Part shown: positions 32,390 to 42,936 of the stretch, piece after piece
Numbering within the stretch: position 1 is the first letter of the stretch
How the letters are laid out: every line of letters begins with the position of its first letter
NCBI GenBank assembly: GCA_035633255.1
Contig: DASQFD010000130.1
Location: forward strand, 1-43,651
Source of the DNA: DASQFD01 sp035633255
GTDB taxonomy: Bacteria; Actinomycetota; Actinomycetes; Actinomycetales; Dermatophilaceae
Direction of reading: 5' to 3'
DNA length: 43,651 nucleotides
Translations under genes and position numbers: made by a program
The notes under the pieces: model-generated
The model's database searches: none
What the model was told of the DNA's origin: nothing
The model's input: only the letters and a program-made list of their open reading frames with translations

Positions 32390-32730
32390 TGGGGCGTCGG
32401 TGGCCCATGCGCGGTCGGTTCTCGACGGTGGCCACGGGGGCACGGTGGCCACGGGGGAGGTGGGAATGGGAAGCATTCGGCTGGCTCGTGGCTTCAGGAG
32501 GTCGCGCCCAGCACGGCGCTCCGCCGCTGGTTCGGGCACGACCCGAGCAGGTGGAGGAGTTCCCCCGCCGCTACACGGCGGAGCTGGAGGCGGATCCGGA
32601 GGCGTTGATGCCGCTGCGGGTCGCGCTCTCGCAGGGTGATGTGACGCTGCTGTGCAGCGCCCGCGATCGCGAGCACGATGTCGCCGTGGTCCTGCGCGAG
32701 CACCTCCGCACGCCGACCGACGCCCGCTGA
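32390..32730 (+). pseudogene. Frameshifted DUF488 gene
   Basis: DUF488 hallmark segments appear in different frames. One frame reads WLQEVAPSTALRRWFGHDPSRW (about 32485-32552); after a one-base loss near 32552 the next frame reads VEEFPRRYTAELEADPEALMPLR..LSQGDVTLLCSARDREHDVAVVLREHL to the stop at 32730. The usual upstream DRLWPRG region is scrambled by a 17-bp tandem duplication (cggtggccacggggg at 32426-32440 and 32443-32457). No single frame covers the gene, so it is inactive unless the sequence is wrong. Confidence 0.75.
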
Positions 32731-32876
32731 CGGGCGACCGGCGCGCTGAGCGCCACGAGCCGCCCGGCGGCGGCCCAGGGGCCCGGGGGAGCACCAGCGC
32801 TCTCGCGCTGCCGATGTGGTGCCGCGCGCCTACACTCGGGCCGATCGCACGACACCGGAAATCCAGGGGGACCACC

Positions 32877-33731
32877 ATGAACCGACCACGCGCGCATGGC
32901 CACGTCGCCCTCCTTGCGGCCACCGCCCTCGCCCTCGCCGTGGCGGCCTGTGGCTCGGACTCCTCGAGCTCTGGTGGTTCCACCGCGGCCGGGGGAGTCC
33001 AGCTCGTCAAGGACGGGGCCCTGACCGTGTGCACCCACCTGTCCTACAAGCCGTTCCAGTTCAAGGACTCCAGCGGGAAGGTGGTCGGCTTCGACGTCGA
33101 CCTGGCCGACCTGACGGCGAAGAAGCTCGGAGCGACCACGACCATCGTGGACATCGACTTCGCCTCGATGACCTCCGGAGCGGTCTTCGCCGCGAAGAAG
33201 TGCGACATCGCGATGGGCGCCATCACCATCACGGACAAGCGCAGGCAGACCGTGCAGTTCTCGGACAACTACTTCAGCGCCAGCCAGGCGCTGCTGACGA
33301 AGAAGGACTCCGGAGTCGCCGACCTGCCGGACCTCAAGGGCAAGAAGCTGGGGGTGCAGACCGACACCACCGGCCAGATCTACGGCGAGAAGCAGAAGGC
33401 CGCCAACGGATACCAGACCGTCGTCTTCGACGACCTGCCGACCCAGCTGACCGGTCTGCAGTCCGGCCGCGTCCAGGCGATCGTCAACGACAACGGGCCG
33501 CTGCTCGACTTCGTCAAGAGCAACCCGACCTTTGCGGTCGTCAAGGAGTTCGACACCGGCGAGCAGTACGGCTTCATGGTGAAGAAGGACGACGCGAACG
33601 CGACGAAGCTCGTCGAGGTCTTCAACGCCGAGCTGCGCCGGTCCGTGGCCGACGGGACCTACGCCACCATGTACAAGAAGTGGTTCGGCTCCGAGCCGAC
33701 CGTCCTGCCGAGCCCCTCGAGCTCGTCCTGA
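32877..33731 (+). CDS. Polar amino-acid ABC transporter, substrate-binding lipoprotein
   Basis: 284-aa family 3 solute-binding protein. Signal peptide with lipobox VAAC, Ser-rich linker (about 22-35), then a two-lobe periplasmic fold: LTVCTHLSYKPFQFKDSSGKVVGFDVDLADLTAKKLG and MTSGAVFAAKKCDIAMGAITIT (paired cysteines probably form a disulfide), DLKGKKLGVQTDTTG at the hinge, and a Ser-rich C-terminus. It captures an amino acid (Glu, Gln, His or Arg type unknown) at the outer surface. Start ATG has cagggggacc upstream; -10-like TACACT lies at about 32831. First gene of a three-gene operon. Confidence 0.93.
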   Translation: MNRPRAHGHVALLAATALALAVAACGSDSSSSGGSTAAGGVQLVKDGALTVCTHLSYKPFQFKDSSGKVVGFDVDLADLTAKKLGATTTIVDIDFASMTSGAVFAAKKCDIAMGAITITDKRRQTVQFSDNYFSASQALLTKKDSGVADLPDLKGKKLGVQTDTTGQIYGEKQKAANGYQTVVFDDLPTQLTGLQSGRVQAIVNDNGPLLDFVKSNPTFAVVKEFDTGEQYGFMVKKDDANATKLVEVFNAELRRSVADGTYATMYKKWFGSEPTVLPSPSSSS

Positions 33732-33765
33732 GCGTCATCGCCAGCACCGGGCTGAGGAGAACCCG

Positions 33766-34593
33766 GTGAGTGCCGCTGCCGCCCCTGCGCCGGCGTCACG
33801 CCGACGATCCTCCCCCCGCAAACGCGCCCAGCGAATGCGGGCTGTCCAGTACGCCGTCCTCGTCCTGGGGTTGGCCGCGCTCGCCGCCGTCGCGGACTTC
33901 CGGCAGATCCAGCAGGTCTTCTTCCAGCCGGCCCTGATCCGCGACACCCTCACGCAGGGGCTCGGGAGAGCGCTGCTCAACACGGTGACCTACACCACCG
34001 GCGCCTTCGTGATCGGGCTGCTCGGCGGGACCGTCCTCGCCCTCATGCGGCTGTCGAAGGTCGGTCCCTACCGCTGGCTCGCCGGCACCTACATCGAGTT
34101 CTTCCGCGGGCTGCCGGCCATCGTCGTCCTCATCGCCTTCGGCCTGCTGCCGCTGGCGTTCCCCGGCCTGGAGATCCCGTTCGGGACCTATGGGGTGGTC
34201 TGGCTGGCGCTCGGGATCGTCGCCGCGGCATACATGGCCGAGACCATTCGCGCGGGCATCCAGGCGGTGCCGAGAGGTCAGGTCGAGGCGGCGCGCTCCC
34301 TGGGTATGCCGGTCGGGGCGGCTACCCGGAAGGTCGTCCTCCCGCAGGCATTCCGGATCGTCACTCCACCGCTGACGAACGAGCTGATCCTTCTCGTCAA
34401 GGACTCCTCGCTCGTCTACATCATCGGGTTGTCGGCGGGCGGCTACGACCTCACGAAGTACGGGCGGGACCTGGCGCAGACCAACGCCAACCTCACCCCG
34501 CTCGTCGTCGCCGGCCTGTCCTACCTCGTCATCACCCTGCCGCTGACCTTCCTCGTGCGCCGCATGGAGGCGCGCACCGGGCGGTCCCGGTGA
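33766..34593 (+). CDS. Polar amino-acid ABC transporter, permease
   Basis: 275-aa HisM/GlnP-type permease with a cytoplasmic basic N-terminus (ASRRRSSPRKRAQR) and about five membrane helices. The EAA loop is GQVEAARSLGMPVGAATRKVVLPQA (about 165-195), where the ATPase docks. GTG start 34 bases after the binding-protein stop; its end overlaps the ATPase start. A single permease gene implies a homodimeric channel. Confidence 0.93.
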   Translation: MSAAAAPAPASRRRSSPRKRAQRMRAVQYAVLVLGLAALAAVADFRQIQQVFFQPALIRDTLTQGLGRALLNTVTYTTGAFVIGLLGGTVLALMRLSKVGPYRWLAGTYIEFFRGLPAIVVLIAFGLLPLAFPGLEIPFGTYGVVWLALGIVAAAYMAETIRAGIQAVPRGQVEAARSLGMPVGAATRKVVLPQAFRIVTPPLTNELILLVKDSSLVYIIGLSAGGYDLTKYGRDLAQTNANLTPLVVAGLSYLVITLPLTFLVRRMEARTGRSR

Positions 34594-35453
34594 CCACCGA
34601 GGCGCCCGCGGGGGGGACCCGCGCTCGGACCGGCGGGGGAGGGGAGGCGGTCGTCGAGGTCCAGCACCTGAAGAAGTCCTTCGGGTCCGTCGAGGTGCTG
34701 AAGGACATCTCGGGGACCATCCGGCGCCGGGAGGTCGTCTGCGTCATCGGCCCGTCGGGGTCGGGGAAGTCGACGCTGCTGCGGTGCGTCAACCTGCTGG
34801 AGCAGCCCACCGGGGGACGGGTCCTGATCAACGGCGAGGACGTCACCGACCCGGACTGCGACATCGACGCCGTGCGCAGCCGGGTCGGCATGGTCTTCCA
34901 GTCCTTCAACCTCTTCTCGCACCTGACGGTCCTCGCGAACTGCACGGTGGCGCAGACCACCGTCCTCAAGCGCAGTGCGGCCGAGGCGACGAGGACGGCG
35001 CTCGCCAACCTTGCCCGGGTCGGGCTGGAAGGACGGGAGACGGCATACCCGGCTCAGCTCTCCGGGGGACAGCAGCAGCGGGTCGCCATCGCCCGCGCGC
35101 TCTCGATGGACCCGGACCTCATGCTCTTCGACGAGCCGACCTCCGCGTTGGACCCCGAGCTCGTCGGCGACGTGCTCTCGGTCATGCGGCGGCTCGCGGA
35201 GGAGGGGATGACGATGATGGTCGTCACCCACGAGATGGCCTTCGCCCGTGAGGTCGCGGACCGCGTGCTCTTCATGGACGAGGGCGTGATCGTCGAGGAG
35301 GGCCCGCCCAGCCAGGTCATCGCCGCCCCGCGGCACGAGCGGACTCGCACCTTCCTTCGGCGTGTGCTCGACCCCACCCATGTCGACCCTGCGGAAGGTG
35401 GCGGTGGCGACGGGGAGGCTGCGGGCAGGGCGAGCCGTCCAGCGCGTCGATAG
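34590..35453 (+). CDS. Polar amino-acid ABC transporter, ATPase (GlnQ-type)
   Basis: 287 aa. Walker A GPSGSGKST (54-62), Q loop VGMVFQSFNLFSHLTV, signature LSGGQQQRVAIARAL, Walker B LMLFDEPTSALDP, and switch His in MVVTHEM. Extra Gly/Arg/Thr-rich N-terminus (about 18 residues) and a Gly/Arg tail are non-conserved. GTG start overlaps the permease stop (GTGA), so the subunits are translationally coupled. Confidence 0.95.
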   Translation: MTTEAPAGGTRARTGGGGEAVVEVQHLKKSFGSVEVLKDISGTIRRREVVCVIGPSGSGKSTLLRCVNLLEQPTGGRVLINGEDVTDPDCDIDAVRSRVGMVFQSFNLFSHLTVLANCTVAQTTVLKRSAAEATRTALANLARVGLEGRETAYPAQLSGGQQQRVAIARALSMDPDLMLFDEPTSALDPELVGDVLSVMRRLAEEGMTMMVVTHEMAFAREVADRVLFMDEGVIVEEGPPSQVIAAPRHERTRTFLRRVLDPTHVDPAEGGGGDGEAAGRASRPARR

Positions 35454-35508
35454 GGGACTGAGGTAGGCGGCGGCGGTCGTCACCACGGGATGTCACGGCC
35501 TCGCTCGC

Positions 35509-35514
35509 TAGGGT
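35509..35514 (+). promoter_or_regulatory. Leaderless -10 (TAGGGT) for the uORF/BLUF transcript
   Basis: TAGGGT, then six bases, then GTG at 35521. This places the transcript start at or next to the GTG of a 38-codon frame that overlaps the BLUF start. Confidence 0.6.
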
Positions 35515-35520
35515 GTCCTC

Positions 35521-35637
35521 GTGCTCGACGACGCGCCTGCGCCCACCATTGCTCGCCGCACGTCGCGGCCCGTACGTCGCTGGTCAAGCCGGCGCCGGCC
35601 GTTCACCGACACCGGGATTGGAGCGCAGCGTGTCTGA
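35521..35637 (+). CDS. Leaderless 38-aa upstream ORF overlapping the BLUF gene
   Basis: GTG-initiated frame beginning MLDDAPAPTIARRTSRP, Arg-rich in the middle (PVRRWSSRRRPF) and ending GIGAQRV. It terminates eight bases past the BLUF GTG (35630), in another frame. Leaderless small ORFs ahead of annotated genes are documented in mycobacteria. Ribosomes finishing here can reinitiate on BLUF, so it may be a leader controlling photoreceptor synthesis. No family recognised. It could also be an incidental frame on the leader. Confidence 0.45.
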   Translation: MLDDAPAPTIARRTSRPVRRWSSRRRPFTDTGIGAQRV

Positions 35638-36088
35638 GGATCGACCCAGCGGCGCGGACGCGGTGGTCTTCCGCCTCATGTACCGCAGCCGCGACCAGCT
35701 CCCGGCGCAGGAGCGGCCGGACGAGCTCGGTGACCTGTTCACGACCTCGCGCTCCAACAACAACAAGCGCAACATCACCGGCGCGCTGCTGCTCTCCGGC
35801 CACTGGTTCGTCCAGGTGCTCGAAGGACCGGAGCGCGACGTGCGGTCCCTCTACGCGACCATCGCGAAGGACCCTCGGCACGACCGCGTCGAGACCGTGT
35901 CGGAGGTGCACGCGCCGGAGCGGGCCTTCGCCCGCTGGTCGATGGCGGAGGTGACCGTGCCGGACTCGGAGATTCCCCTGATCGCCCAGGTCGGTGAGAT
36001 CTCCGCGGACAGCCACACGATGACGCCGGCGCAGCAGCAGGTGGTGGCCGAGATGCGCGCCGCGCTGGCGGATGCCCCGGACGCCTGA
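35630..36088 (+). CDS. BLUF-domain blue-light sensor protein
   Basis: 152 aa consisting of a single BLUF domain plus a short C-terminal helix. Key residues of the flavin pocket are visible: Tyr18 (VFRLMYRSR), Asn45 (SNNNKRNITG) and Gln62 (WFVQVLEGPE). It should bind FAD and shift on blue light; without an effector domain it must act through a partner protein. The start GTG at 35630 is preceded by ggagcgcagc, a weak ribosome site, and overlaps the upstream ORF stop. Longer frames back to 35513 would start before the predicted transcript start. Confidence 0.9.
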   Translation: MSEDRPSGADAVVFRLMYRSRDQLPAQERPDELGDLFTTSRSNNNKRNITGALLLSGHWFVQVLEGPERDVRSLYATIAKDPRHDRVETVSEVHAPERAFARWSMAEVTVPDSEIPLIAQVGEISADSHTMTPAQQQVVAEMRAALADAPDA

Positions 36089-36126
36089 GGGGGAGCAGTC
36101 CCTCGGCGGGGGAGCAGTCCCTCGGC
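36089..36126 (+). repeat. 19-bp tandem duplication after the BLUF stop
   Basis: gggggagcagtccctcggc occurs at 36089-36107 and again at 36108-36126 without change, directly after the TGA. May be a terminator remnant; the hairpin potential is weak. Confidence 0.75.
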
Positions 36127-36144
36127 GCGGGTCCCCGAGCTAGG

Positions 36145-36164
36145 CGACATAATGTGGCTTATCG
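36145..36164. other. AT-rich imperfect dyad between convergent genes
   Basis: cgacataatgtggcttatcg: GA(c)ATAA on one side and TTATC on the other. Base composition is unlike the surroundings. Could be the end of a vanished mobile element or a transcription stop shared by the BLUF and UvrA-like genes. Confidence 0.3.
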
Positions 36165-36192
36165 GCGTTCGTGGCAGGCACCGCCCTCGCCC

Positions 36193-38583
<2,391 letters not shown>

Positions 38584-38702
38584 CGTCCCTCCCTCCCTCC
38601 GTACTCCCTCCCGGCGATGCCGACCCGCGCGCCGGGCCGGTCCCCCGCCGGGTCGCGGGACGGCGCGTCCCGCACACCGTACGTCCGGCCACCCGGTGCA
38701 CC

Positions 38703-39044
38703 TCAGCCCCGCGCCGCCCCGGGCGGCATCCTGCGGCGGACCAGCCGGGCCGCCTCGACCTCGTAGCGGCTCCCCACGCCGCCGGCGGCGCGGAAGAACC
38801 GCCGGCGCAGCGCCCCGCTCACCGCGACCACCTCACCGGCGGCGAGCGAGTCCGCCACCCGGCGGGTTCGCGCTGACCAGCACGCCACGTCGATGGTGTC
38901 CACGTGCGTCCGGTCGTCGCCCGGAGCGGCCGGCCGCGGCACGACGACCCGCACCGTCGTCACGGCGTCGCCGCTCGGCAGCACCCGGGGCTCCTCCCGC
39001 CCGCTCACCCGGCCGACGAGCTCCACCTGGTTGACATACTCCAT
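38703..39044 (-). CDS. ssb: Single-stranded DNA-binding protein, short paralogue
   Basis: 113 aa containing one OB fold: EYVNQVELVGRVSGREEPRVLPSGDAVTTVRVVVPR at the start, HVDTIDVACWSARTRRVADSLAAGEVVAVSGALRRRFF in the middle. It lacks the long Gly/Pro linker and acidic DDDIPF-like tip of housekeeping SSB, so it is an SsbB-like paralogue possibly linked to stress or DNA uptake. ATG 39044 is chosen over 39059 because of its ggaaggag site. Confidence 0.9.
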   Translation of the reverse strand: MEYVNQVELVGRVSGREEPRVLPSGDAVTTVRVVVPRPAAPGDDRTHVDTIDVACWSARTRRVADSLAAGEVVAVSGALRRRFFRAAGGVGSRYEVEAARLVRRRMPPGAARG

Positions 39045-39367
39045 CTCCGCTCCTTCCATGACCGGCTCCGCTCCCCACCGTCCCCACCCTCCCCGCCGGC
39101 CGCCGCAGGTCTCGCCGGCCGGCAGCCTGCCTGTGGACCGCCGGACACGGAACGGCTTCCTGTGGACGGCGAGCCGGCAGGGAGGGCCTCCCCGGCCAAG
39201 GGTTCGCGCCCGTCACGGTCGGCCGCACGGGCCATCGCCGGCAAGGCGCCTGCCTCAACGCCCTGACAACCCACGCCGTGCCTCCTAGACTGAGAGGGAG
39301 TCCGGTCGGGGAAGCCGGCGCGGGGACACGAGACATTCGGCAGCGTCCGGTCGGGAGATCCAGCACG
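39045..39367. other. Intergenic stretch with GC-rich repeats and the D,D-carboxypeptidase promoter
   Basis: No gene seen. It contains two cctgtggac copies about 35 bases apart and a promoter near its right end; otherwise C/G-rich simple sequence. Confidence 0.5.
39263..39291 (+). promoter_or_regulatory. Promoter of the carboxypeptidase gene
   Basis: -35 CTGACA (39263-39268), 17-base spacer, -10 TAGACT (39286-39291). The leader would be about 70 bases before the ATG at 39368. Confidence 0.7.
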
Positions 39368-40888
39368 ATGAGACAGGTCCGGCGTGCGGGTCGCGCCGCG
39401 GGCACCGTCGCTGCTGCCCTGACTCTTGCCGTGGCTGCTGCGACCGCCGCCGCCGCCGAACCCGGCGGCTCCGCGTCATCGCCCTCGACCCTCACCTCCA
39501 CCTCGTCGCCCTCGACCTCCACCTCGTCGCCCTCGACCTCCACCCCCACGTCGTCGCCCTCGACCTCCACGTCGTCGCCCTCGACGTCGCCGCCGTCTTC
39601 CAGGCCCACGGCCACCCGGCCCGCGCCCCCCCGGCCGACGTCCTCCCCGGGCCGCCCGACCACCGGCTCGCCCGGCACGACCGCCCCGGCCACCAGGCCC
39701 TCCCCGCGCGCGACGAAGGAACTCCCCTCCTCCGACCAGGGCGCGGGCGCCGGCGGCGGGGACACCCGGCTCTCCGACGCCGACCTCGCCGCTCAGGTCG
39801 CGGAGGCGAACCGCATCTGGGCCGCCCTCACCGCGTCGAACTCCAGCCTCGCCGGCGCTCTGCTGGAGATGGACCGCCTGTCCAAGCAGTCCAACGCCCT
39901 CCTCGAGTCGCTCGCGACGGCGCGGGACACCGAGCGTGCCGCGCACACCAGGGCCGCGGACGCGCGCGCCCGCCTCGCTGCCATCGAGGGCCGGCTCGAC
40001 CGCGCCCGTCAGGTGATGCGCGAGTGGGCCTTCAGCGTCTACACCGAGGGCGACAGCAGCGTCGAGGTGATCTCCGTGCTCGACGCCATGCTCGCCAGCC
40101 CGGACCAGGTGGGCGACCCGATGGGCGACCTGTCGCACCTGACCGACGAGCGGCTCCGCTCGGTGCAGGAGATGCGGGAGCTGACCCAGGAGCAGAGGCT
40201 GCTCAAGGTGCTGGCTGCCGACTCCGAGCGTCAGGCGAGCGAGTCGGCCCGCGCCATCGCCGAGGACAAGGCCGAGCTGGACGGTCTGGTGCGGGCGCAG
40301 CAGGCGCAGCTCTCGAAGCTGCAGAGCCTGCAGGCCGCCGAGATCGAGAAGGCCGGCCCGGTCGCCGGATACCTCGTGGGGGCCAGCACGCCCGAGGCCA
40401 AGGCCGCCGCGCAGCGCCTCCGCGCCGCCCTCGAGGGCTCCGGGGTTGCGGCCGCCGACCTGGCCGGCACCCCCTGCTCGAAGGACGAGGGGTTCTACGG
40501 CAACGGCGCCATTCCCGCCAGCGCCCTCTGCCCGCTCTGGGAGGCGCCCGGCGAGGCCCTGCGCCCGCGGCCGGCCGCCGCCTTCAACGCGATGAGCCAG
40601 GCCTACGCGAAGGAGACCGGGTCGCCGCTGTGCGTCACCGACTCCTACCGCTCGCTGGGCGAGCAGTATGCCGTGAAGGCGGCCAAGGGCCGCTGGGCCG
40701 CGGCGCCGGGGTCGAGCAGGCACGGCCTGGGCATGGCGCTGGACCTCTGCGGCGGCGTCAACGACTTCGGCGCCCCCGCCCACCTGTGGATGAAGCAGAA
40801 CGCCCCGCTCTACGGGTGGTTCCACCCCGGGTGGGCCTCGGCCGGTGGCTCCCTGCCCGAGCCCTGGCACTGGGAGTTCGCGGGCTGA
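39368..40888 (+). CDS. VanY-type D-alanyl-D-alanine carboxypeptidase with coiled coil
   Basis: 506 aa. A signal peptide (MRQVRRAGRAAGTVAAALTLAVAAATA, cleavage near residue 30) leads into a Ser/Thr/Pro repeat (about 35-85, SSPSTST-type units from a 15-18 bp tandem repeat), then a long coiled coil (about 145-320) and a C-terminal M15B peptidase domain. The latter has CVTDSYRSLGEQ, the metal motif SRHGLGMALDLCGG and EPWHWEF with the second His. It trims the last D-Ala from peptidoglycan stem peptides outside the membrane. The coiled coil is typical of envelope proteins that interact with a membrane partner. Ends 88 bases before the MFS gene. Confidence 0.9.
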   Translation: MRQVRRAGRAAGTVAAALTLAVAAATAAAAEPGGSASSPSTLTSTSSPSTSTSSPSTSTPTSSPSTSTSSPSTSPPSSRPTATRPAPPRPTSSPGRPTTGSPGTTAPATRPSPRATKELPSSDQGAGAGGGDTRLSDADLAAQVAEANRIWAALTASNSSLAGALLEMDRLSKQSNALLESLATARDTERAAHTRAADARARLAAIEGRLDRARQVMREWAFSVYTEGDSSVEVISVLDAMLASPDQVGDPMGDLSHLTDERLRSVQEMRELTQEQRLLKVLAADSERQASESARAIAEDKAELDGLVRAQQAQLSKLQSLQAAEIEKAGPVAGYLVGASTPEAKAAAQRLRAALEGSGVAAADLAGTPCSKDEGFYGNGAIPASALCPLWEAPGEALRPRPAAAFNAMSQAYAKETGSPLCVTDSYRSLGEQYAVKAAKGRWAAAPGSSRHGLGMALDLCGGVNDFGAPAHLWMKQNAPLYGWFHPGWASAGGSLPEPWHWEFAG

Positions 40889-40976
40889 GCCCGGCCGGGC
40901 CGGGCCCCCGGGGGACGTCCGGTCGCTGGGTGCCCGTACTCCTCCCCGGCCTCCGGCGCTGTGCCACGCTCGCTGC

Positions 40977-42368
40977 ATGACATCCGAGGCGGCCACCTCC
41001 GGGCCGGTCACCGGGCCGGAGTCGACGACCCGCTACCAGCGCCCGTGGTACTGGTACGACTGGGCCAACTCGGCCTTCGTCACCACCACCGCGACGGTCC
41101 TGTTCGGGCCCTACCTGACCGCCGTCGCGACGGAGGCGGCCTGCCCCGGGCTGCCCGACGGAAGCACGTGCACCGCCACCCTCGACGTCCTCGGGGTCCC
41201 GGTCGACCCCGGCTCGCTGCACCCCTACACCGTCGCCCTCTCCACCGTGCTCGGGGCGGTGCTGCTGCTCTTCGTCGGCGCGGTCGCCGACCGCTCCCCC
41301 CGCCCGGCGCGGCTGCTCGCCCTCTTCGCCGGGGTCGGGGCCGCCGCGGGCACCGCCATGGCCTGGGTCCAGGGCACGGCCTGGGCGCTGGGTGCGGTGC
41401 TCCTCGTCGTGGCGAGCATCGCGCTGGGGGCCTCGCTCGTCGTCTACGACGCGATCCTCTGTCGCATCGCCACCCCCGACGACCGTGACCGGGTCTCCTC
41501 GCGGGGCTGGGCACTGGGCTACCTCGGCGGCGGCCTGCTCCTCGCCGTGAACTTCCTGCTGCTCAGCACGTCGTCCTCCTGGGGGTGGAGCACCGGCGAG
41601 ACGGTCCGGTTCAGCATGCTCATGGCGGGCCTGTGGTGGGGGCTGTTCACAGTCATCCCCGTGGTGGGGCTGTGGTCCCTGCGGGGCGTGGAGCGGCCGG
41701 CCGTCGCCGGGGAGGCCGGGGCCGTCGGCGGGTCGCTGCGCCAGCTCGCGGACACCTTCGCCCGCCTGCTGACGCTGCGGCAGACGCTCCTCTTCCTCCT
41801 GGCGTACATGTTCTACAACGACGGCATCCAGACCGTCATCGGCCAGTCCAGCCTGTACGGCACGGCCGAGCTCGGCTTCCCCGAGCAGACCATGCTCGGG
41901 CTCTTCCTGATGGTCCAGTTCGTCGCCTTCGGCGGCGCCCTCCTCTTCGGCGCCGTCGCGGCGCGCGTCGGCGCGAAGCGCACCGTGCTCGCCGGGGTCT
42001 GGACCTGGACCGCCGTCGTCGTCGCGGCCTACTTCGTCCCCGAGCGCGCCACCGGCGCGCTCTTCGCCCTCGGCGTCGGCATCGGGCTGGTCATGGGCGG
42101 GACCCAGGCCCTGTCCCGCTCCCTCTACACCCAGCTCGTCCCACGGGACCGCGAGGCGGAGTTCTTCAGCCTCTACCAGGCGCTGGAGCGCGGCACCAGC
42201 TGGTTCGGGGCGCTGATCTTCGGCCTGGTCCGCCAGCTCACGGGCTCCTACCGCCCCGCGATCGTCGCCCTGGCGCTCTTCTTCGTGCTGGGCGGCCTGC
42301 TCCTGGCCCGGGTGGACGTGCGCCGCGGCGTGCTGGAGGCCGGCAACGAGCTCCCCCGCGTCCTGTGA
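40977..42368 (+). CDS. MFS transporter, UMF1/Atg22-like
   Basis: 463 aa, about 12 membrane helices. The motif YWYDWANSAFVTTTATVLFGPYLTAV is the signature of the UMF1 (Atg22-like) group, and YNDGIQTVIGQSSLYG and PRDREAEFFSLYQALERGTSW agree. Related to vacuolar amino-acid effluxers; bacterial substrate unknown, perhaps small metabolites. An acidic/Ser/Thr N-terminus precedes the first helix. A CACGCT box six bases upstream may serve a leaderless start. Confidence 0.92.
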   Translation: MTSEAATSGPVTGPESTTRYQRPWYWYDWANSAFVTTTATVLFGPYLTAVATEAACPGLPDGSTCTATLDVLGVPVDPGSLHPYTVALSTVLGAVLLLFVGAVADRSPRPARLLALFAGVGAAAGTAMAWVQGTAWALGAVLLVVASIALGASLVVYDAILCRIATPDDRDRVSSRGWALGYLGGGLLLAVNFLLLSTSSSWGWSTGETVRFSMLMAGLWWGLFTVIPVVGLWSLRGVERPAVAGEAGAVGGSLRQLADTFARLLTLRQTLLFLLAYMFYNDGIQTVIGQSSLYGTAELGFPEQTMLGLFLMVQFVAFGGALLFGAVAARVGAKRTVLAGVWTWTAVVVAAYFVPERATGALFALGVGIGLVMGGTQALSRSLYTQLVPRDREAEFFSLYQALERGTSWFGALIFGLVRQLTGSYRPAIVALALFFVLGGLLLARVDVRRGVLEAGNELPRVL

Positions 42369-42445
42369 GGGACCGCCACTCCCACTCTCGGCCCCTCGCG
42401 CCACCGAGGTGACGCCTGCGTGACACACCCCTGCGCGGGGTGGGT

Positions 42446-42471
42446 GGAACACCACGAACGGTCCGTGCGTT
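42446..42471 (+). promoter_or_regulatory. Sigma-R/SigH-type promoter of rbpA
   Basis: GGAACA (42446-42451), 16 bases, CGTT (42468-42471), matching the GGAAYA-N16-17-CGTT consensus of oxidative-stress ECF sigma factors. The leader is about 60 bases. In Streptomyces rbpA is a sigma-R target, so the fit is expected. Confidence 0.75.
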
Positions 42472-42534
42472 GACCTCACGAACCCGGTGCACCGACCCAC
42501 TCCCGCACCGGACCAGCAACCCGGGAGACACCCC

Positions 42535-42897
42535 ATGGCAGAACGCAGCCTGCGCGGCAGCCGTCTCGGCGCCCTGAGCATGGAGACCGACGAGAACGTC
42601 GTCCCCAGCGAGCGCCGCATCACCACCTACCTGTGCCCCCAGGGGCACCGCATCGAGCTCCCGTTCTCCGTCGAGGCCGACGTCCCGCCGGTGTGGGAGT
42701 GCCGCTGTGGCGCCGAGGCCCGCCTCCAGGGCGGTGGCGCGGACGTCCCCACCAAGCCCACCAAGCACGTCCGCACCCACTGGGACATGCTCCTCGAGCG
42801 CCGCTCCATCCCCGAGCTCGAGGAGCTCCTCGAGGAGCGCCTCACGCTGCTGCGCGAGTCGCGCGGCGAGAAGCCGCGCAAGCGCAAGAGCGCCTGA
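42535..42897 (+). CDS. rbpA: RNA polymerase-binding protein RbpA
   Basis: 120 aa. N-terminal tail, zinc-like core (TTYLCPQGHRIELPFSVEADVPPVWECRCGAEARL), basic linker (TKHVRTHWDMLLERRS) and C-terminal sigma-interaction helix (IPELEELLEERLTLLRE), with Lys/Arg tail. RbpA binds the beta-prime subunit and sigma and stabilises open complexes; typical of actinobacteria. ATG with gggag 7 bases upstream. It is followed by a strong terminator and preceded by a sigma-R-type promoter. Confidence 0.97.
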   Translation: MAERSLRGSRLGALSMETDENVVPSERRITTYLCPQGHRIELPFSVEADVPPVWECRCGAEARLQGGGADVPTKPTKHVRTHWDMLLERRSIPELEELLEERLTLLRESRGEKPRKRKSA

Positions 42898-42936
42898 CGC
42901 TCCCTCCCGGTCCGACGCGGACCGCACCCGGCACCG

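Noticed and set aside
39060..39262. c-di-AMP riboswitch before the peptidoglycan hydrolase
   Set aside because: The leader from the mapped promoter is only about 70 bases and no conserved aptamer strings are seen.
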